Positions 46,458-55,977 of a stretch of 64,000 nucleotides of DNA are shown here, piece by piece (the stretch's first letter is position 1; every line of letters begins with the position of its first letter). The notes below the pieces were generated by a model. It worked only from the letters and a program-made list of their open reading frames with translations. It was not told the DNA's origin and ran no database searches. The position numbers and the translations under genes are program-made. The stretch is from Massilia sp. ST3. Lineage in GTDB: Bacteria; Pseudomonadota; Gammaproteobacteria; Burkholderiales; Burkholderiaceae_D. The stretch lies in NCBI RefSeq assembly GCF_018119405.1, contig NZ_JAGPWC010000021.1:16219-80218 (forward strand), in the 5' to 3' direction.

Positions 46458-48476
46458 TCAGGCGGCCAGCGCGGGGCGGCGCGACGCAGCCAGCGCAGGG
46501 GCGCCGTCCTCGGCCAGGCGGAACTGGCGCACCGAGCGCGCCAGGGCGTCGGCCTGCTCGTGCATGGCCTGGGCGGCGGCGCTGGCCTGTTCCACCAGGG
46601 CGGCGTTCTGCTGGGTGGCGGCGTCCATCTCGCCGACCGAGCGGTTGACGTCCTCGATGCCGCGCGTCTGCTCCTGGCCGGCGGCGCTGATGTCGCCCAT
46701 GATGTCGGTCACGCGCGCCACGCTGGACAGCACGTCCTGCATGGTCACGCCGGCTTCCGCCACCAGGCGGCTGCCCGCGTCGACCTCGCCGTTGGAGGCG
46801 TCGATCAGCCCCTTGATTTCCTTGGCCGCGGCCGCGCAGCGCTGGGCCAGGCTGCGCACCTCGTTGGCGACGACCGCGAAGCCGCGGCCCTGTTCGCCGG
46901 CGCGCGCGGCTTCGACCGCCGCGTTCAGTGCCAGGATATTGGTCTGGAAGGCGATGCCGTCGATGACGCCGGTGATGTCGGAGATCTTGCGCGAGGCCTG
47001 GGTGATCGACTCCATGCGCTCGACTACCTGGGCCACGGTGGCGCCGCCCTTCTGGGCGATGCTCGATGCCTTGCGCGCCAGTTCGTTGGCCTGGTGGGCG
47101 TGCTCGGCGTTCTGGCGCACGGTGCCGGTCAGGTCGTCCATCGACGAGGCGGTGGTCGCCAGGCTGGCGGCCTGCTGCTCGGTGCGGCCGCACAGGTCGA
47201 GGTTGCCCGCCGAGATCTCCTGCGAGGCGTTGGCGATCTGCTCGGCGCCCTCGCGCACCCGGCCCACCACACCCGACAGGCGGCCGCCGATGGCGTTGAT
47301 GGCGCCCGTCAGGCTGCCGATCTCGTCGCGCCGGGTGACCGCGGCCTGGGCGGTGAGGTCGCCCTCGGCGATGCGCTTCGCCACGTCCTGGACCTGCGCC
47401 AGCGGACGCGAGACGGTGCGGCGGATGACGTAGTGCAGCACGCCGCTCAGGATCGCCAGGGACACCAGGCCGAGCAGGATGAATCGGTTGCGCAGCGCGC
47501 CTGCGGCGGCCGTGATCTCGTCGCGGTAGGTGCCGCCGCCGATCACCCAGTTCCAGTCGGCGACGTGGGCATAGGCGACGAACTTCTGGCGCGGGCTGGT
47601 TTCGCCCGGATTCTGCCAGTCGTAGACGATGACGCCGTTCTTCTTTTCCAGCATTTCCCTGATGAAGGCGCGGCCGTCGGCGGCGCGGCTGTCGAGGATG
47701 TTCTGGCCTTCCTTGGCCGGGTGGACGATCAGTTCGCCGTAATGCTTGCCCGGCGCAGCGTTCAGGACGTAGAAGTAGCCGGTCTCGCCGACCTTGATCG
47801 AGCGGATGCGGGCCTTCAGCAGCTCCAGGTCCTTGGAGATGTCGACCCCCACGTACAGGGCGCCGACCACCTTGCCGGACGCGTCGCGGGCAGGGGAGTA
47901 CTCGGTGATGGTCGGCTTGCCGAACAGGGTCACCAGGCCCACGTAGTTGCGGCCGGCGCGCAGCGCGGCATAGGCCGGGCTCGCGCGGTCGAGCGTGGTG
48001 CCGACCGCGCGCGCGCCGTCTTCCTTCTTGACCGAGGTGCTGACGCGCACGAAATCCTCGCCGTTCAGCGCGAAGATGGTGGCGTTGCCGCCGGTCTGCT
48101 CGGTGAAAGCATCCGGCGCGCTGAAATCGAGGTTGAGCGGATTGCCGTCCAGCTTCAGGCGCGGCACGGTCTGCTCGCCGATGCTCATGGTGCTCTCGGT
48201 GTCCAGTTCCAGCGTGCCGGGCAGGGAGGCGCGGAAGATCTGGCCCAGGGCGACGGCCTGGCCGCTGAGGGTCTTGTTGAAGACTTCGACTGTACTGGTG
48301 ACGCCTTTCAGCTCGTTGGCGACGCTGTGCGAGGCACGCTGTTCCAGCATGGCCGAGGTCGAGATCGTGATCGACGCGATCAGGACGGCGATGATGACGC
48401 TCGCCAGCGCGAAGTTGATCGCGCTGATGCGGGTGCCGACGCTCCAGTTAGCGGGATGGAATGTGTTCGTGGCCAT
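46458..48476 (-). CDS. Methyl-accepting chemotaxis protein with Cache sensor
   Basis: The protein has 672 residues. TM1 (about 17-40) and TM2 (about 325-348) bracket a ~285-residue periplasmic double-Cache region with GKVVGALYVGVDISKDLELL and GETGYFYVLNAAPGKHYGEL, of the Cache_3-Cache_2 type. HAMP follows (RRTVSRPLAQVQDVAKRIAE). The cytoplasmic hairpin tip is VIDGIAFQTNILALNAAVEA, then ARAGEQGRGFAVVANEVRSL, the CheA/CheW contact site. There is no C-terminal NWETF-like pentapeptide. The ligand is unknown, and no other chemotaxis gene is nearby. Confidence 0.92.
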   Translation of the reverse strand: MATNTFHPANWSVGTRISAINFALASVIIAVLIASITISTSAMLEQRASHSVANELKGVTSTVEVFNKTLSGQAVALGQIFRASLPGTLELDTESTMSIGEQTVPRLKLDGNPLNLDFSAPDAFTEQTGGNATIFALNGEDFVRVSTSVKKEDGARAVGTTLDRASPAYAALRAGRNYVGLVTLFGKPTITEYSPARDASGKVVGALYVGVDISKDLELLKARIRSIKVGETGYFYVLNAAPGKHYGELIVHPAKEGQNILDSRAADGRAFIREMLEKKNGVIVYDWQNPGETSPRQKFVAYAHVADWNWVIGGGTYRDEITAAAGALRNRFILLGLVSLAILSGVLHYVIRRTVSRPLAQVQDVAKRIAEGDLTAQAAVTRRDEIGSLTGAINAIGGRLSGVVGRVREGAEQIANASQEISAGNLDLCGRTEQQAASLATTASSMDDLTGTVRQNAEHAHQANELARKASSIAQKGGATVAQVVERMESITQASRKISDITGVIDGIAFQTNILALNAAVEAARAGEQGRGFAVVANEVRSLAQRCAAAAKEIKGLIDASNGEVDAGSRLVAEAGVTMQDVLSSVARVTDIMGDISAAGQEQTRGIEDVNRSVGEMDAATQQNAALVEQASAAAQAMHEQADALARSVRQFRLAEDGAPALAASRRPALAA

Positions 48477-48646
48477 GGGACGCCCGGTGGGTAAGGTGGA
48501 TTGCCCATCTTACCCGCGCCTATTTTCTTGAGGCAACGCAAAATGCCCAAAAAGCTGGCATCTTGTGTATCGGCGCAACACAGATGGCGAAGCGCTAACG
48601 TATTGATTCGACAAGAAAAAAGGCCACGACCGCGTCCGGCCCGCGG

Positions 48647-50479
48647 CTAGGCCGCCACCGGCGCGTGATGCTGGAACTGCAGCGCCGCCAGGTTGGCGTA
48701 GACGCCGCCCATGGCCACGAGTTCCGCGTGGCTGCCCGCTTCGACGATGCGGCCTTCGTCCAGCACCACGATGCGGTCGGCGCGCTGCACGGTGGCCAGG
48801 CGGTGGGCGATGATGATGGTAGTGCGCCCGACCATGGCCGCTTCGAGCGCGCGCTGCACCAGGCGTTCCGATTCGGCGTCGAGGGCGCTGGTGGCTTCGT
48901 CCAGCAGCAGCAGCGGAGGATTCTTGAGCAGGGCGCGCGCGATGGCGATGCGCTGGCGCTGTCCGCCCGAGAGGCGCACGCCGCGCTCGCCCAGGAAGGA
49001 CTGGTAGCCTTCCGGCAGGCGTTCGATGAACTCGTGGGCCGCGGCCATCTTCGCCGCGGCGACCACCTCGGCGTCGCTCGCGTCCGGGCGGCCGTAGCGG
49101 ATGTTCTCGAGCGCGTCGGCCGAGAAGATCACCGTATCCTGGGGCACGATGCCGATCGCGCCGCGCAGGGTGTGCAGGGCCAGGTCGCGGATGTCGACGC
49201 CATCGAGGCGGATGCTGCCGGCCTGCGGGTCGTAGAAGCGCAGCAGCAGCTGGAACAGGGTGGTCTTGCCGGCGCCCGAAGGGCCGACCACGGCCACCGT
49301 CTCGCCCGGACGGATGTCCAGCGCCAGGTGCGACAGCGCTGCACTCTCGGGGCGCGACGGATACGAGAAGCTGACATCATGCAGGGTCAGGCGCGCGCCG
49401 TTGGCGGTGCGCGCGGGCAGGGCCGCCGGATGGGCCGGATTCTGGATGTCGGAGCGGGCCGCCAGCAGTTCCAGCAGGCGCTCGGTGGCGCCGGCGGCGC
49501 GCTGGGCGTCGCCCATCACTTCCGACAGGGCCCCGACCGAACCGGCCACCATCGCAGCGTACAGGATGAACTGGCCCAGGTCGCCGCTCGTCATCGTGCC
49601 CTGCAGGACCGCGTGCGCGCCCAGCCACAGCACGAACACGATGGCGCCGAACACCAGCAGGATGGCCAGCATGGTGAGGGTGGCGCGGGCGCGGATGCGG
49701 CGGATCGCGGTGACGAAGGCCTCCTCGACCGAGGCGCCGAAGCGCCGCGCTTCCTGCGCTTCGTGGGTGAAGGCCTGGACCGTGGGCATGGCGTTGAGGA
49801 TCTCGCCGGCCAGGGCCGAGGCGTCGGCGATGCGGTCCTGCGAATCGCGCGAGAGCTTGCGCACGCGGCGCCCGAACATCACGATCGGCAGCACCACCAG
49901 CACCATCAGGCCCAGGATGATGCTGGTGAGTTTGGGACTGGTCACGAACAGCATCACCAGGCCGCCCGTGAACAGCAGGGTGTTGCGCAGGGCCAGCGAG
50001 ATGCTGGTGCCGACCACGGTCTGGATCAGGGTGGTGTCGGTGGTCAGGCGCGACAGCACTTCGCCGGTGCGCGTGGTCTCGAAGAACTCCGGGCTTTGCT
50101 GGACCACGTGGCGGTAGACCGCGCTGCGGATGTCGGCGGTGACGCGCTCGCCCAGCCAGGACACCGTGAAGAAGCGCGCGGCGGTGGCCACGGCCAGCAC
50201 GGCGGCCAGGCCGAACAGGGCCAGGAAGGTGGCGTCCACATGCTCGATGTTGCGCGCGGCCGCGCTGGCGGCAATGGCGGGGGCGAAGCCGAGGTCGATC
50301 ATCTGCTTGAAGGCGGCGGGAATCGCCAGGGTGGCGCCGGCCGCGAACAGCAGGGCCACGCCGGCCAGCACGAACTGGCGCCGGTAGGGACGCAGGAAGG
50401 GCAGCAGGCCCTTGAGCGTGGCCAGGCTGCCTTTGCGGGAAACATCGGAATCGGAACTGCTGGTGGAACGTTTGCTCAT
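48647..50479 (-). CDS. MsbA-like ABC exporter (fused permease-ATPase)
   Basis: The protein has 610 residues. Six transmembrane helices span about 30-330 (exporter TMD with LGERVTADIRSAVYRHVVQQ and TTRTGEVLSRLTTDTTLIQ coupling segments). The nucleotide-binding domain shows GPSGAGKTT (Walker A near 400), VRLSGGQRQRIAIARAL (signature), LLLLDEATSALD (Walker B) and IIIAHRLATV (switch). MsbA-type exporters flip lipid A or export lipids and drugs; substrate choice is not readable, and an ABC-B drug/lipid exporter is safe. It begins 24 bases after the AttH-like gene and closes the minus-strand run from wrbA. Confidence 0.9.
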   Translation of the reverse strand: MSKRSTSSSDSDVSRKGSLATLKGLLPFLRPYRRQFVLAGVALLFAAGATLAIPAAFKQMIDLGFAPAIAASAAARNIEHVDATFLALFGLAAVLAVATAARFFTVSWLGERVTADIRSAVYRHVVQQSPEFFETTRTGEVLSRLTTDTTLIQTVVGTSISLALRNTLLFTGGLVMLFVTSPKLTSIILGLMVLVVLPIVMFGRRVRKLSRDSQDRIADASALAGEILNAMPTVQAFTHEAQEARRFGASVEEAFVTAIRRIRARATLTMLAILLVFGAIVFVLWLGAHAVLQGTMTSGDLGQFILYAAMVAGSVGALSEVMGDAQRAAGATERLLELLAARSDIQNPAHPAALPARTANGARLTLHDVSFSYPSRPESAALSHLALDIRPGETVAVVGPSGAGKTTLFQLLLRFYDPQAGSIRLDGVDIRDLALHTLRGAIGIVPQDTVIFSADALENIRYGRPDASDAEVVAAAKMAAAHEFIERLPEGYQSFLGERGVRLSGGQRQRIAIARALLKNPPLLLLDEATSALDAESERLVQRALEAAMVGRTTIIIAHRLATVQRADRIVVLDEGRIVEAGSHAELVAMGGVYANLAALQFQHHAPVAA

Positions 50480-50503
50480 CGTGTCGCTTGTTCTTATCGT
50501 CGG

Positions 50504-51574
50504 TTACATCTTCATCGGCTGCACATAGCCGGTCATTTCCAGGTAGCCGCGGCCCAGGCGCTTGCCGTCGCGCTGGATCGTGACCGCGCCTTCCCAGTAG
50601 ACCGCGCCGGTCGAACGGCGCGAGTCGAGTTCCTGGTCCGGCTGCAGGGGAACGATCTGCCAGCGGTGCGGCCCGGTGGTCACCAAGGTGCCGACCGGGT
50701 AGTCCGCCTGGGTGCGCGGCGACTTCCAGCGCGTCTGCGGTGTAAAGCTGACCTGCTCCGGCGCGAAGCGGGTGACCTTGCCCGACGCCTCGCGCAGGCT
50801 TGCGTGCGCCCATAGTTTACCACCTCCCTTGGCGCGGATCTGGAAAGCCATCAGGGCGCCGCCGCCGTCGAGGTTGGCGCCGATCCAGTCCCAGCCTGCG
50901 GCGTCCGGCATCAGCGCTTCGCTCGACCATTCGTGGTCGAGCCAGGCGCTGCCTTTCACCGCCACCGGCGCCATGCCGGCGCGCCCGGCGCTCCCCGTGA
51001 CTTCCAGCTGCGGTTCGCTGTAGTAATAGCTGGCGTGCCGGGGGCTCGGCCCCTTGCGCGAATAGCCGCCTTCACCCTGCACCAGCACCGGCTGGGTGGG
51101 ACGCAGGCGCAGCTCCAGGTTCAGTTCCCCCGAGCGGATGGTGACGCGGTAGCCGCCGTCGGCGCCGCGCACCATGCGCCAGTCGTCGAGCTTGAGGTCG
51201 GTGTTGCCGGTGCGCGCCCAGGCCAGGCCGAAGCCTTCGCGCGCGCTGCGCTGGTCGTGCACCAGGCGGCCGACGGCAGGGTCGGACAGGGCGGCGTGGC
51301 CGATCACCAGCTGGCGCGGGGCGAAGGCGCTGGGATTATCCGGATTGTGCTCGGTGCGGCTGCGGAAGAAGGTGACCTGGAAGCCGAGCGGCTTGCCCTC
51401 GGGCGTCTCGACCCAGCCGGTGACATACCACCACTCGGTGCGGAATTCCGGATGGGCGCCGTAGTCGCGCGGGAAGGACAGGCTGGCGCCGGGCGTGACG
51501 GCGGCGAAGTCGGGCGGCGCAGCGCGCGCATTCAGCCCGATTAGTAAAACAAGGATCAACAAGATGAAGCGCAT
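50504..51574 (-). CDS. Secreted AttH/CrtC lipocalin-like protein
   Basis: The protein has 356 residues with a signal peptide (MRFILLILVLLIGLNARA-APP). The fold is the tandem lipocalin-like AttH/CrtC domain: FPRDYGAHPEFRTEWWYVTG and WVETPEGKPLGFQVTFFRSR at the front, YYYSEPQLEVTGSAG in the middle, GSAWLDHEWSSEALMPDAAG with WDWIGANLDGG, and a C-terminal strand GRGYLEMTGYV. Relatives are carotenoid 1,2-hydratases and AttH of ABC operons; with no carotenoid genes here the AttH role is likelier. AGGGAGG seven bases before ATG 51574 sets the start. It overlaps the permease stop by one base (TAATG). Confidence 0.85.
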   Translation of the reverse strand: MRFILLILVLLIGLNARAAPPDFAAVTPGASLSFPRDYGAHPEFRTEWWYVTGWVETPEGKPLGFQVTFFRSRTEHNPDNPSAFAPRQLVIGHAALSDPAVGRLVHDQRSAREGFGLAWARTGNTDLKLDDWRMVRGADGGYRVTIRSGELNLELRLRPTQPVLVQGEGGYSRKGPSPRHASYYYSEPQLEVTGSAGRAGMAPVAVKGSAWLDHEWSSEALMPDAAGWDWIGANLDGGGALMAFQIRAKGGGKLWAHASLREASGKVTRFAPEQVSFTPQTRWKSPRTQADYPVGTLVTTGPHRWQIVPLQPDQELDSRRSTGAVYWEGAVTIQRDGKRLGRGYLEMTGYVQPMKM

Positions 51575-54123
51575 TACCAGTCCTCCCTGACTGCGCGTAC
51601 CGGACCACCCGAGAGCGCGTAGCGGCCCGAGACCAGGGCCGTGGCCACCGAGGCCGCGACCAGCACGGCGGCCACGCTGCCGAGCAGGGGCCAGGGCAGG
51701 TGCAACTGCATGGTCCAATGGAATGATTGCGGATTGACGACAAAGACGAGAATCAGGCTGATCACCAGCCCGAGGGCGAAGCCGGAGGCCACGCCCAGGC
51801 TGGCGAGCAGGCCGCCCTCGAAGGCGAGCAGGCGGTAGACCTGGCCGCGCGTGACGCCGACGTGGCGCAGCATGCCGAACTCGCGCGCCCGCGCCAGGGT
51901 CTGGGCCGAGAAGCTGGCGGCCACGCCCGACAGGCCGATGGCGATCGCGATCGCTTCCAGCAGGTAGGTGACGGCGAAGCTGCGGTCGAAGATCTTCAGG
52001 CTCATGGCGCGGATGTCGCCGGGACGCATGGTGCGCAGGCTGGCGCCGAAGGGCAGGGCGCGCAGGCCTTGTTCGAGCTGGTCGAGGGAGGCGCCGCGCG
52101 CCGCCCACAGCGCCGCGTCGCTGACTTCGCCTTCGCCGGTGAGGGCGCGGTAGTCGGAGAGCCGCATGACGACGGATCCGGACTGGTTGGCGTAGTCACG
52201 CCACACGCCGGCGACGAAGAATTCGGCCGGGGCTCCGCCCAGCGGCAGGCGCAGCACCTCTCCCACGCGCACGCCGTACAAATCGAGCATCGCTTCCGAG
52301 ACCCAGGCCGGACGCGCGCCGGCCGGGACGGCGGCCGTGGCGCCGACCAGGTAGAGCAGCCGGCCCGGGTCGCGCAGGTCGATGTCGCGTGCGATCACCA
52401 CTACCGGAGGACGGCTGGCGTCGAGCGACACGCGGCGGGTGCGCAGGAACTGGGCCTGGGCTACGCCGGGCGCGGCGGCCAGGGCGGCCTGCTGCTGCGG
52501 GCTGAGGAAACCGGTGTTGCCGCCGTCGGCCGTGCGCACGTAGAGGTCGGCCGGCAGGATGTGGCCCATCCAGTCGTCGACCGAGACCCGGAAGCTGGCC
52601 ACCATGATGCCCATCGCGACCATCAGGCTGAAGCTGGCCAGCACCCCGCCCAGGGCGATCGCGGCCTGGCCGGGCGCATTCGCCAGGCGCGCCAGCGACA
52701 GGGTCAGCACCGGCGGCGCGCGGCGCAAGCGCAGCACGCCCCGTTCCAGGGCGCGGAAGACCAGCGCCGCGAAGCGCGGCATCAGGCCGATGCCGCCGAC
52801 CAGTAGCAGGGCGATGGCGAAGTAGCCGAACAGGGGCAGCTCGAACACCGGCGGCGCGAAAGCGAAGGCCGCGGCCAGCAGCAGGCAGAGCAGCGACGGC
52901 CAGACCCGCGCCAGGCGGGCCAGCGCGCCCTCGTCGGCGCCGGACTTGATCGCCACCGCGGGACGGGCGCGCGCCGCCTCCCAGGCCGGCGCCGCGCAGC
53001 CGAGCAGGGCGACGCCCAGCCCCAGCGCGAAGAACACCGCTGCGGCGAGCGGGGTGAACTGGATCTGGGGCCGGATGCCGGGGAAGTAGCCGGCCCCGAG
53101 GTCGCCGCCGAAATAATGCAGGGCCGCGGCGGCGAAGGCATAGCCGCCCGCCACCCCCAGCAGCGCGCCGGCCAGGCCCAGGCTGCCGCCTTCGAGCAGG
53201 ACCTGGCGCAGCAGCTGGCCGCGCTCCAGGCCCAGCACGCGCAGCAGCGCGAACTGGCTGCGCCGCCGCATGACGGACAAGGCCTGGGTCGAGAACACCA
53301 GGAAGGCGCCGGTGAACAGGGCCACCAGGGCCAGCACGGTGAGGTTGACGCGGTAGGCGCGGCTCATGTTGTCGGTGCGGCTGGCCTGGTCGGCGTCGTT
53401 CGGCTGGCCGACCGTGAAGCGGCCCGGATAGTCGCGCTCCAGTTCGGCGGCCAGCCCCTTCTGGAAGGCCGCGCGGTCGACGCCGTCGCGCAGCTTCAGG
53501 TCCACGCGCGTGAGCTGGCCGAGGCGCTGGAAGCGCCACTGGAGGGCGCCGATGTCCATCACGGCCAGGCGCTGGCCGGGCCTGGCGCGCTGGATCGGGC
53601 CCGCCACGCGCAGCGCCACTTCGCCGGTGCCGGCGCGCAGGCGCAGGGTATCGCCGGTCTGCACCCCCAGCCAGGCCTGGGCGGCCGGCGACAGGAAGAC
53701 CGCGTCGTCGGCCAGTACGTCGGTGAGGCGGCCTTCCTCGGCCACGCCGACCAGGTCGGGGGCGATGAAGCCGGCCCGGAAGGCGTCGATGCCGATGATG
53801 CGCAGGGCCCCTTCCTGGCCCGCCAGGCCGGCCGCCACTTCGAGCACCGGCGAGGCCACCGCCACTGAAGGATGGTTCGCCAGGCGCGGATAGACCGCTT
53901 CGTCGAACAGGGGTTCGCGGCCGGCCACCTGGATGTCGGCCTGGCCGGACAGGCTCTTGACGGCGGCGGAGAATTCGTTGAACGCGGCGGCGTTGATGAG
54001 GTGGATCGCGAAGCCCATCGCCACCCCGACGGCGATCGCGGCGATCGCCACCAGCGCGCGCACCGGGTGGGCGCGCCATTCGCCGAGCAGCAGCCAGCGT
54101 GACAGGATCCTCAGGCCGGGCAT
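51574..54123 (-). CDS. FtsX/MacB-type ABC permease, two-domain form
   Basis: The protein has 849 residues. TM1 (ALVAIAAIAVGVAMGFAIHL) is followed by a MacB-like periplasmic domain, a first FtsX block (LALVALFTGAFLVFSTQAL with RRRSQFALLRVLGLERGQL, near 265-345), a second periplasmic region and a C-terminal FtsX block (AIAIAIGLSGVAASFSAQTL with AREFGMLRHVGVTRGQVYRL, near 720-830). This is a complete permease pair on one chain, as in the AttF/G-like transporters. The cognate ATPase, normally encoded upstream, is missing: a DUF4124 gene occupies that place and overlaps the start by 13 bases. Confidence 0.9.
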   Translation of the reverse strand: MPGLRILSRWLLLGEWRAHPVRALVAIAAIAVGVAMGFAIHLINAAAFNEFSAAVKSLSGQADIQVAGREPLFDEAVYPRLANHPSVAVASPVLEVAAGLAGQEGALRIIGIDAFRAGFIAPDLVGVAEEGRLTDVLADDAVFLSPAAQAWLGVQTGDTLRLRAGTGEVALRVAGPIQRARPGQRLAVMDIGALQWRFQRLGQLTRVDLKLRDGVDRAAFQKGLAAELERDYPGRFTVGQPNDADQASRTDNMSRAYRVNLTVLALVALFTGAFLVFSTQALSVMRRRSQFALLRVLGLERGQLLRQVLLEGGSLGLAGALLGVAGGYAFAAAALHYFGGDLGAGYFPGIRPQIQFTPLAAAVFFALGLGVALLGCAAPAWEAARARPAVAIKSGADEGALARLARVWPSLLCLLLAAAFAFAPPVFELPLFGYFAIALLLVGGIGLMPRFAALVFRALERGVLRLRRAPPVLTLSLARLANAPGQAAIALGGVLASFSLMVAMGIMVASFRVSVDDWMGHILPADLYVRTADGGNTGFLSPQQQAALAAAPGVAQAQFLRTRRVSLDASRPPVVVIARDIDLRDPGRLLYLVGATAAVPAGARPAWVSEAMLDLYGVRVGEVLRLPLGGAPAEFFVAGVWRDYANQSGSVVMRLSDYRALTGEGEVSDAALWAARGASLDQLEQGLRALPFGASLRTMRPGDIRAMSLKIFDRSFAVTYLLEAIAIAIGLSGVAASFSAQTLARAREFGMLRHVGVTRGQVYRLLAFEGGLLASLGVASGFALGLVISLILVFVVNPQSFHWTMQLHLPWPLLGSVAAVLVAASVATALVSGRYALSGGPVRAVREDW

Positions 54124-54554
54124 TCCACCGCCAGGGCCTCGGCCTGGCGCCGCGCCTTGATCCGCGCCGCCTCCAGGGCCGGGCCGCCGTTGCCGTTGCT
54201 CCGCCGCAGGTCTTCCTCGGCCCACTTGCCCTGCAGGCGCAGCTTGTCGCAGCGGCGGCGCGCACCCAGCGCCTCGCGGCGGGCGCGCGCCGCCTCGCGT
54301 TCCTCGATCCGTTCGCGGGCGGCGCGTTCCTTGTCGAGCTGGAGCAGGGTGGCGCGTCCGCGCTCCAGGCGCGCCGCCGCCTCGGGATCGGGCGCGGGCG
54401 CCTCCGGGACGGCGAGCTCGGTCCCGGCGCCGCGGCAGGGCTGGTCGCCGTAGCTGATCCGGCCGCCATCGTTGCACTTGTAGAGCGTGCCTGCCGCCGC
54501 GGGCTGGCACAGGGCGCAGGTACAGGCGATCAGGATGGGCAGGTGTCGCAACAT
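54111..54554 (-). CDS. Secreted DUF4124-domain protein
   Basis: The protein has 147 residues with a signal peptide (MLRHLPILIACTCALCQPAAA-GTL). The DUF4124 motif GTLYKCNDGGRISYGDQPCRG lies right after it, with its two Cys; the rest is a highly charged, Arg/Glu/Ala-rich helix (RATLLQLDKERAARERIEER and onward). The function is unknown; DUF4124 proteins are common small periplasmic proteins of Beta- and Gammaproteobacteria. It overlaps the permease start by 13 bases and follows the flavoenzyme gene by 13 bases, so it is within the operon. Confidence 0.85.
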   Translation of the reverse strand: MLRHLPILIACTCALCQPAAAGTLYKCNDGGRISYGDQPCRGAGTELAVPEAPAPDPEAAARLERGRATLLQLDKERAARERIEEREAARARREALGARRRCDKLRLQGKWAEEDLRRSNGNGGPALEAARIKARRQAEALAVECPA

Positions 54555-54567
54555 GTCACTCTCCTGG

Positions 54568-55977
54568 TCAAAGAATTTTGCCAGGGTTCATAATGCCGAG
54601 CGGGTCCAGTGCGGCTTTGACGGCACGCATCATGTCCAGTTCGACCGGCGGCTTGGTGCGCGCCAATTCCTCGCGCTTGAGCGCGCCGATGCCGTGTTCC
54701 GCCGAGATCGAGCCGCCGAAGCTGGCGACGCTGTCGTGCACGATGCGGTTGACCAGTTCCTGGTGCGCCAGGAAGGCGTCGTGGCCGCTGCCGCCCGGCG
54801 GCGCGACGTTGTAGTGCAGGTTGCCGTCGCCCAGGTGGCCGAAGGTCACCAGCTGGCAGCCGGGGAAGGCTTGCAGCAAGGCGGCGTCGGTGCGCGCGAT
54901 GAATTCGGGAATGCTGGAGACGGGCAGCGAGATGTCGTGCTTGATGTTCTTGCCGGCCGCCGCCTGGGCCAGCGGAATGTGTTCGCGCAGCTGCCACAGG
55001 CCCAGGGTCTGGGCGTTCGACGTGGCCAGCACGGCGTCGCGCGCCACGCCGCTGTCGAGGGCGGCGCCGACCCCCGCCTCCAGCAATGCCGCGGCGTGGT
55101 CTTCCGATTCGTTGCTGGACAGCTCCACCAGGGCGTATTGCGGATAGCGCGCGGAAAACGGATGCGGCAGCTTCGGGAAATGCGTTTCGACCAGCTGCAG
55201 GCAGAAGTCCGACATCAGCTCGAAGCCCGTCAGGGCGGCGCCGCAGCCGTCCTGGAGCAGGCCCAGCAGCGATAGCGCGTGGCGCGGCGAGTCCAGCGCC
55301 ACCAGGGCCGTCAATGCCGCCTTGGGCTGCGGGTAGAGCTTGAGCACGGCGGCCGTGATGACCCCGAGGGTGCCCTCGGCGCCGATGAACAGGTCGCGCA
55401 AGTCGTAGCCGGTGTTGTCCTTGCGCAGTCCGCGCAGGCCGTTCCAGATCTCGCCCTGGGCCGTGACCACTTCCAGGCCCAGACAGAGTTCGCGGGTGTT
55501 GCCGTAGCGTAGGACGGCGGTGCCGCCCGCGTTGGTCGCCAGGTTGCCGCCGATGGTGCAGCTGCCTTCGGCCGCCAGCGACAGCGGGAACAGCATGCCG
55601 GCCTGCGACGCGGCTTGCTGGACGTCGTACAGGATGCAGCCGGCCTCAGCTGTCATGGTGCGGTTGGCGGCGTCGACCGCGCGCACCCGGTTCATGCGCC
55701 GCGTCGACAGGACGATGGCGGCGCCGCTGGCGTCCGGCACGCTGCCCAGCACCAGGCCGGTGCGGCCGCCCTGGGGCACCAGCGGCACGCGGGCGGCGGC
55801 GCAGGCGCGCACGACCGCGGCGGCTTCCTCGGTGCTTGCTGGCAGCACCACGCCGCGCGCGCGCCCGGTGAAGCGGCCGCGCCAGTCGGTGAGGAAGGGC
55901 GCCATGTCGGCCTGCTCGCCGAGGACGTGGCTGTCGCCGGCGATGGCGCGGCACTGCGCCAGCAAGGCGTCAGTCAT
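54568..55977 (-). CDS. FAD-linked 2-hydroxyacid dehydrogenase (GlcD / D-2-hydroxyglutarate dehydrogenase type)
   Basis: The protein has 469 residues. The FAD-binding PCMH domain has VPLVPQGGRTGLVLGSVPDA (near 68-87) and SCTIGGNLATNAGGTAVLRY (near 138), and GAEGTLGVITAAVLKLYPQP near 193. The C-terminal GlcD cap carries the metal-site motif FGHLGDGNLHYNV (near 378) and the AEHGIGALKREEL motif (near 426). Such enzymes oxidise D-lactate, glycolate or D-2-hydroxyglutarate and pass electrons onward. The single-chain form favours D-lactate or D-2-hydroxyglutarate over GlcDEF. The start overlaps the DUF2069 stop by eight bases. Confidence 0.9.
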   Translation of the reverse strand: MTDALLAQCRAIAGDSHVLGEQADMAPFLTDWRGRFTGRARGVVLPASTEEAAAVVRACAAARVPLVPQGGRTGLVLGSVPDASGAAIVLSTRRMNRVRAVDAANRTMTAEAGCILYDVQQAASQAGMLFPLSLAAEGSCTIGGNLATNAGGTAVLRYGNTRELCLGLEVVTAQGEIWNGLRGLRKDNTGYDLRDLFIGAEGTLGVITAAVLKLYPQPKAALTALVALDSPRHALSLLGLLQDGCGAALTGFELMSDFCLQLVETHFPKLPHPFSARYPQYALVELSSNESEDHAAALLEAGVGAALDSGVARDAVLATSNAQTLGLWQLREHIPLAQAAAGKNIKHDISLPVSSIPEFIARTDAALLQAFPGCQLVTFGHLGDGNLHYNVAPPGGSGHDAFLAHQELVNRIVHDSVASFGGSISAEHGIGALKREELARTKPPVELDMMRAVKAALDPLGIMNPGKIL

